NCBI GenBank assembly: GCA_029262795.1
Contig: JAJCYT010000036.1
Coordinates: forward strand, 62,001-126,000
Origin: Candidatus Fraserbacteria bacterium
GTDB lineage: Bacteria > Bipolaricaulota > Bipolaricaulia > RBG-16-55-9 > JAJCYT01
DNA: 64,000 nt
Reading direction: 5' to 3'
The notes under the pieces were generated by a model. That model was given only the letters and a program-made list of their open reading frames with translations. It was not told the origin of the DNA and did no database searches. The translations under genes and the position numbers were made by a program. Positions 52,297-61,454 of this stretch are shown in pieces; the stretch's first letter is position 1; every line of letters starts with the position of its first letter.

Positions 52297-52917
52297 CTAT
52301 CTGGCGGAATTTCTGAATTTTGGTGTGCCGTTGATGTTGTTACCACTGGCATCCTGGCCCCGCCGTTCGCTACCGTTGTTGCTGGACCAGTTGTCGAGCT
52401 GATCTGGGGCGCGGGCGCTGATGCGTTCCATCGAAGCGTAGGCCACGGTGTCGCTATTGGCGTTGCCGGCCATCCAACCCTCGTCGGAACCATTGTTGGC
52501 GGTGTCGATAACGATACCACGATTATCGACCAGTTCGATTTGTTCGCCGCTATTTCGCAGGCTGCCGGTATAGATGAGGTCGGCTTCAATATTGTTAACT
52601 GTGGTGTCATCGGTGCGTTCCAACAGATAATAGCCGCGTGCAGGGATGACGGTGTTTCTCACCTCGCGCGCATTGTTGTCAGCTCCTTCCTCCACTTCGC
52701 CAAAGTGAATGGTTTTGCCTTCCCAGCGCAATACCCAGCCAGTCAAGCTGATGGCACGGTCTGAATTGTTAAATAATTCGATCCATTCGTCATTGGGGCT
52801 GGCGAGGCTGCCTGCCCAGGCAATTTCATTGATAACCACAATTTGACTGTTTTGTGCGTTCCCTTGAGGCCCAAATAGGCCAATCAAAATAGCAATCAAC
52901 ACAAAGCATTTTTTCAT
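52297..52917 (-). CDS. Secreted lamin-tail-domain protein
   Basis: 206 aa from the ATG at 52917 (TTGGAGG upstream). Signal peptide to about residue 22 (G-N-A-Q-N). The lamin-tail (LTD) fold covers 25-150: V-V-I-N-E-I-A-W-A-G, N-D-E-W-I-E-L-F-N-N-S, L-T-G-W-V-L-R, P-A-R-G-Y-Y-L-L-E-R, then G-E-Q-I-E-L-V-D-N-R-G. The tail is Asn/Ser-rich. LTD modules bind DNA or proteins in many exported bacterial proteins; role unknown. Confidence 0.9.
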   Translation of the reverse strand: MKKCFVLIAILIGLFGPQGNAQNSQIVVINEIAWAGSLASPNDEWIELFNNSDRAISLTGWVLRWEGKTIHFGEVEEGADNNAREVRNTVIPARGYYLLERTDDTTVNNIEADLIYTGSLRNSGEQIELVDNRGIVIDTANNGSDEGWMAGNANSDTVAYASMERISARAPDQLDNWSSNNGSERRGQDASGNNINGTPKFRNSAR

Positions 52918-53168
52918 GTTCTTTACCTCCAATTTGACTATAACATGAACCTCCTTTGAGGTCAAAATCAAATAAGTTGTTACAAGAAGATACATTTTTT
53001 AGATGCGCAAAATACGCTGATGTGAAAGGGGATTGCCTTCACAGAGTTACTCACACCACCCAATGGATGCCAGATGTGTTTTTATAGAATCACCGTATTT
53101 ATATGAGGGCAGTGGTTGCCTGGCGCTGATTATGAAAATCGAAAAAGGCTTGCCTGTTGTGATCCAAA

Positions 53169-53197
53169 TTGAATTGCCTTGACCTCGAACCTATAAT
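53169..53197 (+). promoter_or_regulatory. Promoter for tatC
   Basis: TTGAAT at 53169-53174, spacer 17, perfect TATAAT at 53192-53197; the tatC ATG is 56 bases further. The rest of the 335-base gap (52918-53252) shows no gene. Confidence 0.75.
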
Positions 53198-53252
53198 GCG
53201 ACCACGCATGAAGATACACCATATTGATGGATGAGGAGCCTAATTAAGACCG

Positions 53253-54182
53253 ATGGCCAAAGACATGGAAATGGGGTTGCTGGATCACCTGGATGAGTTG
53301 CGTGGGCGTATCCTCATTGCGCTGGTAGGTGTGGTGGTTATTGCGGTGGTGGCTTATGTGTTCAAAGAATGGATTTTGGCCTTTTTAACGGCCCCAATCG
53401 CCACTTTTTATCAACTGAATGTGGATCAGGTGCCTGCACTTCGTGATAATTTTATCGAATTCTTGAAACAATCCGGTAACTTTACCTCAAATGAACTGGA
53501 CACCTGGAAGATTGTGATGGAGCGCATGTTGCGCCAACTCACCAGCCTGACTTTTTTACATCCCACTGAGGCTTTTATCAGTTATATCAAACTTTCGCTT
53601 TACACAGGCTTTTTAGTAGGCGCACCGCTGGTATTGCTTCAGCTATGGCGCTTTATTCTACCGGCGTTGTATGAAAACGAGCGCCGCTATTTCTTTGGCG
53701 CTTTTACGGTTGGATCAGCTTTGTTTTATTTGGGCGTCATTTTTGCTTTTCAACTGGTGTTTCCATTGGTGATCGGTTTTCTTATTAATTTAGGCAGTGA
53801 CACGCTTTATGCCAGCTTATCCATTGGCAATTATATTTCTTTTTCAATGATGTTCCTGCTGGTGTTTGGCCTGGTGTTTGAATTGCCTGTCCTTATCTTT
53901 CTAGCGGTTCGCACAGGTCTGACCACGGTCGAGTTTTTGCGCCAAAAGCGGCGTTATCTCTACGTGTTTGCTTTTATCGGCGCAGCTTTGATCACGCCGC
54001 CGGATGTGGTCAGTCAGTTGGCTATTGGTGTACCGATTATTGTGCTGTTTGAAGCCAGCCTGATATTGTCTACCTTTGCCGAACGCAGGCGGGAAAAAGC
54101 AGCACAGGCTTCATTGGAAGCTGCAGGATTGGATGAATCAACAGATTCATCAGATGATGATGCTAAATCAGATGAATCTTGA
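53253..54182 (+). CDS. tatC: Sec-independent translocase subunit TatC
   Basis: 309 aa. Receptor core of the twin-arginine pathway. L-L-D-H-L-D-E-L-R-G-R at the start; helices near residues 20-45, 110-140, 160-185, 195-215, 225-245, 250-270; E-A-F in the first periplasmic loop and L-T-A-P. That loop carries an unusually long insert (about residues 53-100) before H-P-T-E-A-F. A long charged/Ser-rich tail (from 275) follows. No tatA/tatB here. Ribosome site is weak. First gene of the run to nusB. Confidence 0.95.
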   Translation: MAKDMEMGLLDHLDELRGRILIALVGVVVIAVVAYVFKEWILAFLTAPIATFYQLNVDQVPALRDNFIEFLKQSGNFTSNELDTWKIVMERMLRQLTSLTFLHPTEAFISYIKLSLYTGFLVGAPLVLLQLWRFILPALYENERRYFFGAFTVGSALFYLGVIFAFQLVFPLVIGFLINLGSDTLYASLSIGNYISFSMMFLLVFGLVFELPVLIFLAVRTGLTTVEFLRQKRRYLYVFAFIGAALITPPDVVSQLAIGVPIIVLFEASLILSTFAERRREKAAQASLEAAGLDESTDSSDDDAKSDES

Positions 54183-54221
54183 ATTAGATTAAAATGTACG
54201 AAGGTGTGGAAAGGATTTTAA

Positions 54222-54776
54222 ATGGCGCTTAGCGATTTAACCAAAGGTAAAATTATTTTGTTTCAAGAAGAATTGTATGTGGTGACGGACTACAACCACA
54301 GTAAAAAGGGCCGTGGTGGTGCGGTGGCACAGACCAAACTGAAAAACCTGAAAACCAACAAAACGATGTCCAAATCGTTCACGGATTCTGACCGTTTTGA
54401 ACTGGCCCGCCTGGATGAGCGAACCTTGCAGTTTTTATACAAAGATGCTTCCGGCTGGATTTTTATGGACATGGAAAGCTATGAGCAAATTGTACTTGAA
54501 CAGGAAATGATGGGCGATGCCGCCAAATTCCTCAAAGAGAATATCGAAGTGATCGGTGCGTTTTTCAATAACAGCCTGATTCGTGTGGAACCGCCTAACT
54601 TTGTCGAACTGGAAGTCACTTTTACCGAACCTGGTGCCAAAGGCGACACGGTGTCCAACACCAACAAACCAGCCACCTTGGAAACGGGAGCTGAAATCAT
54701 GGTGCCGATGTTCATTAACAAAGGCGATCTGCTCAAAGTAGACACCCGCGATGGCCGCTATATCGAACGCTTATAA
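54222..54776 (+). CDS. efp: Elongation factor P
   Basis: 184 aa, the full three-domain length (N-terminal KOW, then two OB folds). Prevents ribosome stalling at polyproline. The tip loop that normally holds the modified residue (K-P-G-K-G in E. coli) reads K-K-G-R-G-G, with Arg31 at the position of Lys34 and Lys in place of Pro. C-terminal G-D-T-V-S-N-T-N-K and G-D-L-L-K-V-D-T-R match the family. Precedes amaP-like gene by two bases. Confidence 0.95.
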   Translation: MALSDLTKGKIILFQEELYVVTDYNHSKKGRGGAVAQTKLKNLKTNKTMSKSFTDSDRFELARLDERTLQFLYKDASGWIFMDMESYEQIVLEQEMMGDAAKFLKENIEVIGAFFNNSLIRVEPPNFVELEVTFTEPGAKGDTVSNTNKPATLETGAEIMVPMFINKGDLLKVDTRDGRYIERL

Positions 54777-54778
54777 CG

Positions 54779-55447
54779 ATGGTTAAATTGAACAACGCCT
54801 TACGAGCTTTGGCATTGATGGTATCCACTGTCTATTTTTTACTGCTGGCATTTTTGGCCTTGAAAGAGTTGGTCAATCCTGGCTATTTGATTTCTTCGTT
54901 GGATTGGGTGTCTGGAACTGAAGTTGAAATTGAAGGCAAAGTCGTGTTGTGGGTCAACGTGGGAATGGCCTTGCTGTTGTCTTTATTTTTTCTGACCCGG
55001 CTGTGGAATGTGTTGTTTCAAAACCGCCGCTTTGTTCGTGAGGGTGGTCAAGGCCCAATCGAAGTATCTTCCATTGCGATTGAAGATTTTATTCGCGGTG
55101 TGTTATCTCAAGAACCCGACTTAAAAATTAACCGAATCTTATTGAACCATGCCGTTGATGATGCGATGGATATCAGCATTAACGTGTCTTTGAACATGGA
55201 TGCATCACTGGTGGACACAGCAGCGCGTTTGCAACAGCAAGTCAAACGTGATGTCGAGCATCGCCTGGGGATCGAAGTACAGCGTGTGACGGTCTTTGCC
55301 AAGCGGATTGATGGCGCCCCCTCATCCACAGCGCCTGCACCATCTACTGAACCGCTGACGCCACCATTATCCATGGCGGTGGATGGTCCAGAACAACCTG
55401 AGTTGACTCAAACAGATGATAGAGAGGACGATGAAAATGCAATTTAA
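54779..55447 (+). CDS. Alkaline-shock membrane anchor-like protein (AmaP/Asp23 type)
   Basis: 222 aa, starts two bases after efp. Two membrane helices (about 8-30 and 55-78) then an Asp23/YloU-like domain (about 92-185; I-A-I-E-D-F-I-R-G-V, V-K-R-D-V-E-H-R-L-G-I-E-V). In Firmicutes AmaP anchors Asp23 at the membrane. The tail is Pro/Thr-rich and variable. Overlaps the start of the DUF2273 gene. Function in this organism not known; cell-envelope stress is the likely area. Confidence 0.82.
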   Translation: MVKLNNALRALALMVSTVYFLLLAFLALKELVNPGYLISSLDWVSGTEVEIEGKVVLWVNVGMALLLSLFFLTRLWNVLFQNRRFVREGGQGPIEVSSIAIEDFIRGVLSQEPDLKINRILLNHAVDDAMDISINVSLNMDASLVDTAARLQQQVKRDVEHRLGIEVQRVTVFAKRIDGAPSSTAPAPSTEPLTPPLSMAVDGPEQPELTQTDDREDDENAI

Positions 55448-55628
55448 ACCGCAACTTTGGGGCATCGTGATTGGCGCATTGCTGGGCATCTCCTGGATTT
55501 TATGGGAATGGCGGTTTTTATGGATTCCTGGTTTTATTACTGTGGGCTATGTCATTGGCTGGGCGATTGATTCACGTGACGGTCTCGGCGATAAACTCAA
55601 AGATGTGTTGCGAGTGATGAAACGCTGA
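55437..55628 (+). CDS. DUF2273 small membrane protein, 63 aa
   Basis: Start ATG at 55437 chosen for AGAGG nine bases upstream (an ATG two codons earlier is only three bases from it). Two membrane helices (W-G-I-V-I-G-A-L-L-G-I-S-W, F-L-W-I-P-G-F-I-T-V-G-Y-V-I-G-W), then D-x-R-D-G-L-G-D-K-L-K. This is the usual DUF2273 partner of amaP/asp23. Overlaps amaP-like by 11 bases and nusB by one. Confidence 0.85.
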   Translation: MQFKPQLWGIVIGALLGISWILWEWRFLWIPGFITVGYVIGWAIDSRDGLGDKLKDVLRVMKR

Positions 55629-56020
55629 TGGTCACTCGACGAGAAGCCAGAGAACTGCTGCTTAACACGCTGTTTCAGCAGGACTTTCGAGAAGTGGATG
55701 TGGAAACCTACATCCAGGAAAATGGCTTCAGTGACGATTTTATTACCGATACGCTGCGCGGCATTCAGCAACATTTAGAACAACTTAACGATCTCATTCG
55801 CAATCATGCAAAAGGCTGGACGCTGGAACGCCTGGTGTCCGTTGATCGCAACATTCTGCGGCTCGGTCTGTATGAATTGCTCTACACCGACACCCCTCAC
55901 GAAATCATCATCAACGAAGCTGTCGAACTGGCCAAACGCTTCGGCACCGAACATTCTGCATCTTTCGTCAACGGCATCCTCGATCAAGTCTGGAAACAAA
56001 AAACTAACCCGATCCTATAA
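55628..56020 (+). CDS. nusB: Transcription antitermination factor NusB
   Basis: 130 aa, all-helical RNA-binding factor for rRNA antitermination. R-R-E-A-R-E-L-L-L-N-T-L-F-Q-Q-D near the start, L-V-S-V-D-R-N-I-L-R-L-G-L-Y-E-L-L in the middle, I-I-I-N-E-A-V-E-L-A-K-R-F-G-T-E and F-V-N-G-I-L-D at the end. Last gene of the tatC-efp cluster. Confidence 0.95.
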   Translation: MVTRREARELLLNTLFQQDFREVDVETYIQENGFSDDFITDTLRGIQQHLEQLNDLIRNHAKGWTLERLVSVDRNILRLGLYELLYTDTPHEIIINEAVELAKRFGTEHSASFVNGILDQVWKQKTNPIL

Positions 56021-56049
56021 TTTCACTAAATGATTTTTTGTTGTAGGCG

Positions 56050-56511
56050 TTAACCAAAGCTGTCGTCTAGTGTGGTCTTGAGTTTTTGTATCATGACTTC
56101 GCTTTTGCGAATATAGTTGCACAGTCCCAAAATCAATTTGTCTTTGAATCCAGGCACTTTTTCAAGCAGGCTGCTGAAGGATGTTTTGTTCACACACAGC
56201 AGATGCACGTCAGTTTCTGAGAGGATGGTTGCCGACATCGGGCGACCGTCAAGCAGGGAAATTTCTCCAAAATATGCGCCTTGAGAGATGTTTTTAACAA
56301 ACTTGCCATCTATTTCAACCCGCGCAATGCCATCTGCAATGATAAAAAACTCTTTGCCCATCGACCCCTGTTTGACGATGGGGCGATTGGCTTCAATGGT
56401 TTCCTGATATGTGTTTTTTGCAACCAATCCAAGCTGGCGCTTGGTGAGGTTTTGAAACAATGGTGACAGTTGGATGAATTCAATTTTCTCACCCTGATTG
56501 AGTTTCTTCAA
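56050..56511 (-). CDS. Cyclic-nucleotide-binding-domain protein
   Basis: 153 aa from the TTG at 56511, which has AAGGAGG seven bases upstream (the frame starts seven codons earlier with a TTG lacking a site). One CNMP domain: L-S-P-L-F-Q-N-L-T-K-R-Q-L at the start, I-V-K-Q-G-S-M-G-K-E-F-F-I-I-A-D-G, F-G-E-I-S-L-L-D-G-R-P-M-S-A-T with the phosphate-binding cassette. No helix-turn-helix, so it is not a CRP-type regulator; it may signal to a partner protein. Faces nusB on the other strand. Confidence 0.85.
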   Translation of the reverse strand: MKKLNQGEKIEFIQLSPLFQNLTKRQLGLVAKNTYQETIEANRPIVKQGSMGKEFFIIADGIARVEIDGKFVKNISQGAYFGEISLLDGRPMSATILSETDVHLLCVNKTSFSSLLEKVPGFKDKLILGLCNYIRKSEVMIQKLKTTLDDSFG

Positions 56512-56577
56512 CGAATTTCCTCCTTGGCTCAAACTGGAATGCTACGAGACAAGTATAAATGATTTGAATCAATCAGA

Positions 56578-56618
56578 TCGAAAAAGATAAGCGACCAACC
56601 TCTGGTTGGCCGCTTATC
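56578..56618 (-). terminator. Terminator of the secD transcript
   Basis: 15-bp stem GATAAGCGACCAACC / GGTTGGCCGCTTATC (one mismatch) at 56586-56618 followed on the minus strand by a T-run. Confidence 0.85.
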
Positions 56619-56652
56619 CGGTAAACAAATGATCGTTGTTCAATTAGAACTT

Positions 56653-58056
56653 TTAGGAAGAGGATGCCTGTGCGTTGCCCACTGTATTGTCTGTTTTGAG
56701 TTTGCCAGGCACTTTTCGGCCCACTCCGGTGACTTCAAGCAGGAAGCGGGTTACGAACAAAGCGCAGAACAAGCTGCCCAGAATCCCCAAACCCAGCGTG
56801 ACGGCAAAGCCTTTGATAGGGCCAGTGCCCACGCCGTACAAAATCGCTGCTGCAGCGAGCGTGGTAATGTTGGCATCCAGCACGGCGGACATGGATTTTT
56901 GAAACCCGTCTCGCAGTGAGGCATGGGCCGATTTGCCCAACCTTCGTTCTTCCTTGATGCGTTCAAAAATAATGACATTGGCATCTACGGTCATCCCTAC
57001 AGTCAGCAGCAAACCGGCAATCCCTGGCAGGGTAAGGTCTGCGCCCATGATGGACATGGTACCGAAGATGATGAGCATGTTAAGCATCAAGGCAAAGTCA
57101 GCCACGATGCCCCAAAGGCGATAAACAAACAGCATATAAAGCAACACCAAGCCAAACCCGATTAGGATCGTGGTCTGACCACGCTGAATGGCGTCTTGAC
57201 CCAATGTTGGGCCGACGGTCAATTCCTGAATAACAGATACGTCCACGGGCAAAGCGCCGGCGCGAAGAATGATGGCCAGCTGTCGTGCTTCAGTAAAGGT
57301 AAACTGACCACTGATTTCTGCATCAAATACAGGACCGCTGTTTGCAGCCGTGATCAGGCTTTGTTGAATGCCAGGGGCGCTTTGTACGATGCCATCCAGC
57401 ACAATCGCCAATCTTTGATTGGCAGCCATGCTGTTGATGAGGCTCGCAAAAGCTCTGGCACCGTCGTCGTTAAAGCGTAAAGAGACATAGTTTTGGCCCT
57501 GTTGCAAAGCATCCAGACTTTGTGCCGTGCGTGTTTGCTCGCGAGCATCGCTGAGTGCACCACCTGTAAGGGCGGCATCTACGTCCACAATGAAAGGAAC
57601 ACCATCGCTGTCAAAAATTACTTGCTCTAATGGGCTGCTGGTGCTTAGGGTGTCTTCAGGGCTGATGCCAGCCTGGATCACTTTTTTAAATTCCAGTAAT
57701 GCGGTTCGGCCAATCAGGGTTCGGGCTTCGTCCACATTTTGTGTGCCAGGCACCTGAACCAGCACACGATCGGTGCCGAGTTGGGTGATGATGGCATTGG
57801 ACAGACCGAATTCATTCACACGGTTTTCCAGAATAGTAATGATGCGACTCATCGTGTCTTCGGATTCAAACTGACTGGCGCTGGATGGGATGTCGGCTTG
57901 TAATAATACTTCGACGCCGCCTTGCAAATCCAGACCTAGTTTTACTTTTTCTTCAGGTGGGTAGAGGAAAAAACCACCGATTCCAATCACCGCAACGATG
58001 ATCAGGAAACTGAACCAATTGTTTATTCCTGAACTTTTTCTTCCTTGTCTGCCCAT
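56653..58056 (-). CDS. secD: Protein translocase subunit SecD
   Basis: 467 aa. Periplasmic domain with L-G-L-D-L-Q-G-G-V-E-V-L-L near residue 40, then six-helix RND-type membrane region: G-L-V-L-L-Y-M-L, T-V-G-M-T-V-D-A-N-V-I-I-F-E-R-I-K-E-E with the proton-linked Asp. Drives protein export with the proton motive force. SecF is not adjacent; a terminator follows directly. Its start overlaps yajC by 34 bases, coupling the two. Length fits SecD alone, not a SecDF fusion. Confidence 0.95.
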   Translation of the reverse strand: MGRQGRKSSGINNWFSFLIIVAVIGIGGFFLYPPEEKVKLGLDLQGGVEVLLQADIPSSASQFESEDTMSRIITILENRVNEFGLSNAIITQLGTDRVLVQVPGTQNVDEARTLIGRTALLEFKKVIQAGISPEDTLSTSSPLEQVIFDSDGVPFIVDVDAALTGGALSDAREQTRTAQSLDALQQGQNYVSLRFNDDGARAFASLINSMAANQRLAIVLDGIVQSAPGIQQSLITAANSGPVFDAEISGQFTFTEARQLAIILRAGALPVDVSVIQELTVGPTLGQDAIQRGQTTILIGFGLVLLYMLFVYRLWGIVADFALMLNMLIIFGTMSIMGADLTLPGIAGLLLTVGMTVDANVIIFERIKEERRLGKSAHASLRDGFQKSMSAVLDANITTLAAAAILYGVGTGPIKGFAVTLGLGILGSLFCALFVTRFLLEVTGVGRKVPGKLKTDNTVGNAQASSS

Positions 58057-58328
58057 TCTTCAGTCCTTTCGCTCGTTGCTTTTTCTGCGATCGAGTTTTT
58101 TTGCATTTTAAGGGTGGTGCCGTCTTCCACTTCAATCAAAACGGTCTCTTTGTCCACCTTTTTCACCAGGCCATGAATACCGCCGGCGGTGACGATTTTA
58201 TCTCCGCGCTTGACGGAGTAAATTAGTTCCTGATGCTCCCGCTGCCGCTTGCGTTGCGGGCGAATCATGAGAAAATAGATAATGCCAATCATCAAAATTG
58301 GAAAGGCCAATTGTAAAAGTGCATCCAT
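58023..58328 (-). CDS. yajC: Sec accessory protein YajC
   Basis: 101 aa, ATG after AGGAG. Single N-terminal helix (I-L-M-I-G-I-I-Y-F-L-M-I-R-P-Q-R-K), the family signature R-P-Q-x-K, then the small beta domain V-K-R-G-D-K-I-V-T-A-G-G-I-H-G and V-L-I-E-V-E-D-G-T-T-L-K-M-Q-K-N-S-I. Partner of SecD in the holotranslocon. Confidence 0.95.
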   Translation of the reverse strand: MDALLQLAFPILMIGIIYFLMIRPQRKRQREHQELIYSVKRGDKIVTAGGIHGLVKKVDKETVLIEVEDGTTLKMQKNSIAEKATSERTEEWADKEEKVQE

Positions 58329-58341
58329 TGAAGCTCCTAAA

Positions 58342-58869
58342 TTATTTATTTAATGGCTCTAGTTTGATAAAACGGTACAGTGCCAGTCCCACATAAGCAA
58401 GCCCAGACAGACTGAGCAGCACGGTAAACACCACCATGCCCGAGGCATCCAGCCTCCCACCCAACAACACCAGTTGGTGAATGATAATAAAAATAGCCGT
58501 CCAAATGACAGAATACAGTACCATTAACATCTGTTTTCGCCTGTCGAATGATTGACCACTGTGAGCAACAGCATCAAACACCACGCTGCCCAGCATGATG
58601 ATGGTCCACACCCACCACAATTCAAACCGTGTGGTGTCGGTGATGGACAGTGCCAGCACCCAGATCATCTGAAATGGCAGGATATATAGTAAGTTGCCGC
58701 GTACGAACTCGATGGCGAAGCCTTTTTGCTCTCGATAGATTAAATAACCCAGCGACAACATCGCAACCACACCGGTAACGATATGAATCCAAATCGGCCA
58801 TTTGTCCTGCCCCACAAACGCAGCCAGCGCCCAGGCGGCCAGGATCAATACTTTACTCCAAATACCCAT
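58342..58869 (-). CDS. Membrane protein, five helices
   Basis: 175 aa from the ATG at 58869 (TAGGA about nine bases upstream); the open frame extends 33 codons upstream with no start signals. Five hydrophobic segments, about residues 5-25, 28-45, 60-82, 85-105 and 125-168 (the last probably two). Family not recognised. Located upstream of yajC-secD, gap 13 bases, so it may be the first gene of that operon. Confidence 0.75.
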   Translation of the reverse strand: MGIWSKVLILAAWALAAFVGQDKWPIWIHIVTGVVAMLSLGYLIYREQKGFAIEFVRGNLLYILPFQMIWVLALSITDTTRFELWWVWTIIMLGSVVFDAVAHSGQSFDRRKQMLMVLYSVIWTAIFIIIHQLVLLGGRLDASGMVVFTVLLSLSGLAYVGLALYRFIKLEPLNK

Positions 58870-59021
58870 TGTTTTAGGTCCTAAATAAGGATGGGGCATT
58901 ATATCAAATAGAGCTTGAAAAATCAGCCAATCGTCAGGGCTTTGGAAAACGGCGCAGTTCTCGACCACAACAGACGTTCATCACCGTTTGGCTTTGCTGA
59001 TCTGGCTAAACTTTGCGCAGT

Positions 59022-60128
59022 ATGAAATGGCTTTCCTTATTAAAAATCCCTTTGTTTCTGATCGTGGTGGGCGCGGTCACGTTTACCGCCGCCTGGATTT
59101 GGGTGCAACAACCACCAACTGTGGATATTGCAGAGGGTGCTGATCCAACCCTCAATGTGGAATCCAATGTGCCATTGGCCGACCCTGGCATCGAACCTAT
59201 TTCCAGTTCCGTGACAAACACAGCGACCCCTCTCAATTCACCGCACCAGCGACGCGGGGTTTACCTCACGGCTCATGCTGCAGGGAATGACAATGTGCTG
59301 ATTCGCACGATCAACAGCAGCCTGGAATTTGGTTACAACGCGCTGGTGATTGACGTCAAAGACAACAGCGGAACATTGGCATATGAATCAGACATACCTA
59401 TGGCTCAAGAGATTGGTGCAGTATTAAATCGCTATAATCTGAAGCAGATGGTCGAAACACTTCATGGCAAAGGCATTTATTTTATCGCTCGCCTGGTGGT
59501 ATTCTCTGATCCGAAACTGGCCAATTATCTGGGCAGTAATGATGAATGGGTATTGCCAACCAACGCTACAGCAATTGCTTACAATCTGGCCGTGGCCGAA
59601 GAAGTGGCCGCCGCCGGTGTGGATGAGATTCAGTTTGATTACATTCGTTTTCCCGACGAAGGCAGTATTGGCGAAAATTTTCAGGACCGTAGTCAGGCTG
59701 TGGCCAATTTCCTGCAACAGGCCCGTCAGCGTTTGGGCAACAAAATTCATCTCAGTGCCGATGTGTTTGGTCGCACTTTGTGGGACTGGAATCCCAAAGG
59801 CATCGACCCTGTTGGTCAACTCTTAGAATTGATGGCTCCCAGTGTCGATTATCTTTCGCCCATGATTTACCCCTCCCACTATGAACTCTATTTTCAGGAT
59901 CGTCCTCATGAGGTGGTCCATCGTGGCATGAGTGTGGGCATCGAACGGGGTCTTCCACTTCGCCCGTATCTGCAAGCTTTCGACATGCGGATTCCTGCCA
60001 GCATGAGCTACACGAAATACATCCGCGAACAAATTCGAGCACTTCAAGAGCTAGGCGTTCGCGACTACCTGTGGTGGAATCCCAGAGGCGATTATTCTGA
60101 TTTATGGGCAGCCCTGGCCGGTCGCTGA
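59022..60128 (+). CDS. DUF4015-family putative glycoside hydrolase
   Basis: 368 aa from the ATG at 59022; the TTG three codons earlier has no ribosome site. Signal anchor 7-27. The DUF4015 (putative GH-like) barrel runs from about 80 to the end: R-R-G-V-Y-L-T-A-H-A-A, A-L-V-I-D-V-K-D-N-S-G, I-A-R-L-V-V-F-S-D-P, E-I-Q-F-D-Y-I-R-F-P-D-E-G (acidic residues at the strand end), H-L-S-A-D-V-F-G, S-P-M-I-Y-P-S-H-Y. Acts on extracellular polysaccharide by inference; no activity is proved for the family. Confidence 0.88.
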   Translation: MKWLSLLKIPLFLIVVGAVTFTAAWIWVQQPPTVDIAEGADPTLNVESNVPLADPGIEPISSSVTNTATPLNSPHQRRGVYLTAHAAGNDNVLIRTINSSLEFGYNALVIDVKDNSGTLAYESDIPMAQEIGAVLNRYNLKQMVETLHGKGIYFIARLVVFSDPKLANYLGSNDEWVLPTNATAIAYNLAVAEEVAAAGVDEIQFDYIRFPDEGSIGENFQDRSQAVANFLQQARQRLGNKIHLSADVFGRTLWDWNPKGIDPVGQLLELMAPSVDYLSPMIYPSHYELYFQDRPHEVVHRGMSVGIERGLPLRPYLQAFDMRIPASMSYTKYIREQIRALQELGVRDYLWWNPRGDYSDLWAALAGR

Positions 60129-60179
60129 TTTTGTAGATAATTCGCTATTTCAATTTCACCCTTTTATCCTAAATAAACT

Positions 60180-61454
60180 ATGGAACAACTCACCCTTCAG
60201 CCCATTCAGAAGATCGATGGCGAGATCCGCTTGCCCGGATCAAAAAGCCTTTCTAATCGAACACTGGTGTTGAGCATGTTTGCTGCTGGCACAACCAAGA
60301 TTGAAAATCTGTTGGTCAGCGATGATGTCAACCATATGTTGCAAGCGCTAAAGGATCTGGGTGTCCAAGTTGAGCAAACGGGAGATTTCGTCATGATCCA
60401 TGGTTGTCGTGGAAAATTTCCTGCTACAAGTGGCAACATCTTTGTGGGTAACTCCGGCACGACGATGCGCTCCCTCACGGCTGCGCTGACGCTGGGTGAA
60501 GGGGTATTCACATTAGATGGCATTCCAAGAATGAGGGAACGCCCCATCAGTGATTTGGTCGATGCTTTATTGCCATTGGGCGCAGATATTCGTTATCCAG
60601 AAAATAAGAACTATCCGCCGTTGGAAATCCACGCCAAGGGGCTGAGTGGCGGCACAACAGAAGTCAGTGGTGCAATCAGCAGTCAATTTCTTTCAGCCAT
60701 TTTGATGGCCGCCCCTTACTCAAGTTCCGATGTCTGTCTAGTGATTCGCGATAAATTGGTGTCCGTGCCGTATGTGGACATGACCATCAAACACATGGCT
60801 CGTTTTGGTGTGGACGTCGAACACAAAAATTTCCAAGAATTTTTTATCCGAGGCAATCAAATCTATCAATCTCCAGGTGATGTGTTTGTTGAGGGCGATG
60901 CCTCATCCGCCACTTACTTTTTAGCTGGTGCCGCGATCACCGGCGGGACTGTTACCGTCCACGGCTGTGGCAGCGACAGTCTTCAGGGGGATGCTCAATT
61001 TGCGGCGGTGCTTGAACAAATGGGCGCTGAAGTCCAATGGCAGCCGCATGCCATCACCGTTACCGGTCGATCTTTAAATGGCATTGATATTGATATGAAT
61101 GACATGCCTGATGCTGCCATGACACTGGCCGTTGTTGGGTTGTTTGCTGAAGGTCCAACTGCCATTCGCAATATTTACAACTGGCGAGTGAAAGAAACAG
61201 AGCGCATGGTGGCGATGGTGACTGAATTAAGAAAATTAGGAGCGGAAGTGGAAGAGGGCGAAGATTTTTTAATCATCAATCCACCAGCCACATGGCGAGA
61301 AACAGATATTGATACCTACGACGACCACCGCATGGCGATGGCATTTGCATTGGCCGCTTGTGGGCCGGTGCCTGTAACCATTAATGATCCAGGCTGCACT
61401 TCAAAGACATTTCCAGCTTATTTCGATGAGCTTGCTTCAATCAGCAAAAATTAA
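60180..61454 (+). CDS. aroA: 3-phosphoshikimate 1-carboxyvinyltransferase (EPSP synthase)
   Basis: 424 aa. Shikimate-pathway enzyme joining shikimate 3-phosphate and [13 protein letters not shown] at residue 18, G-N-S-G-T-T-M-R at about 95, [28 protein letters not shown] and Y-D-D-H-R-M-A-M-A. The G-N-S-G-T-T segment differs slightly from the usual G-N-A-G-T-A/T, which is where glyphosate contacts occur. Overlaps the convergent upp by four bases. No ribosome site seen. Confidence 0.95.
   Translation: MEQLTLQPIQKIDGEIRLPGSKSLSNRTLVLSMFAAGTTKIENLLVSDDVNHMLQALKDLGVQVEQTGDFVMIHGCRGKFPATSGNIFVGNSGTTMRSLTAALTLGEGVFTLDGIPRMRERPISDLVDALLPLGADIRYPENKNYPPLEIHAKGLSGGTTEVSGAISSQFLSAILMAAPYSSSDVCLVIRDKLVSVPYVDMTIKHMARFGVDVEHKNFQEFFIRGNQIYQSPGDVFVEGDASSATYFLAGAAITGGTVTVHGCGSDSLQGDAQFAAVLEQMGAEVQWQPHAITVTGRSLNGIDIDMNDMPDAAMTLAVVGLFAEGPTAIRNIYNWRVKETERMVAMVTELRKLGAEVEEGEDFLIINPPATWRETDIDTYDDHRMAMAFALAACGPVPVTINDPGCTSKTFPAYFDELASISKN

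Noticed and set aside
56653..58056. SecDF fusion.
   Set aside because: Length of 467 aa and a single six-helix block correspond to SecD alone.
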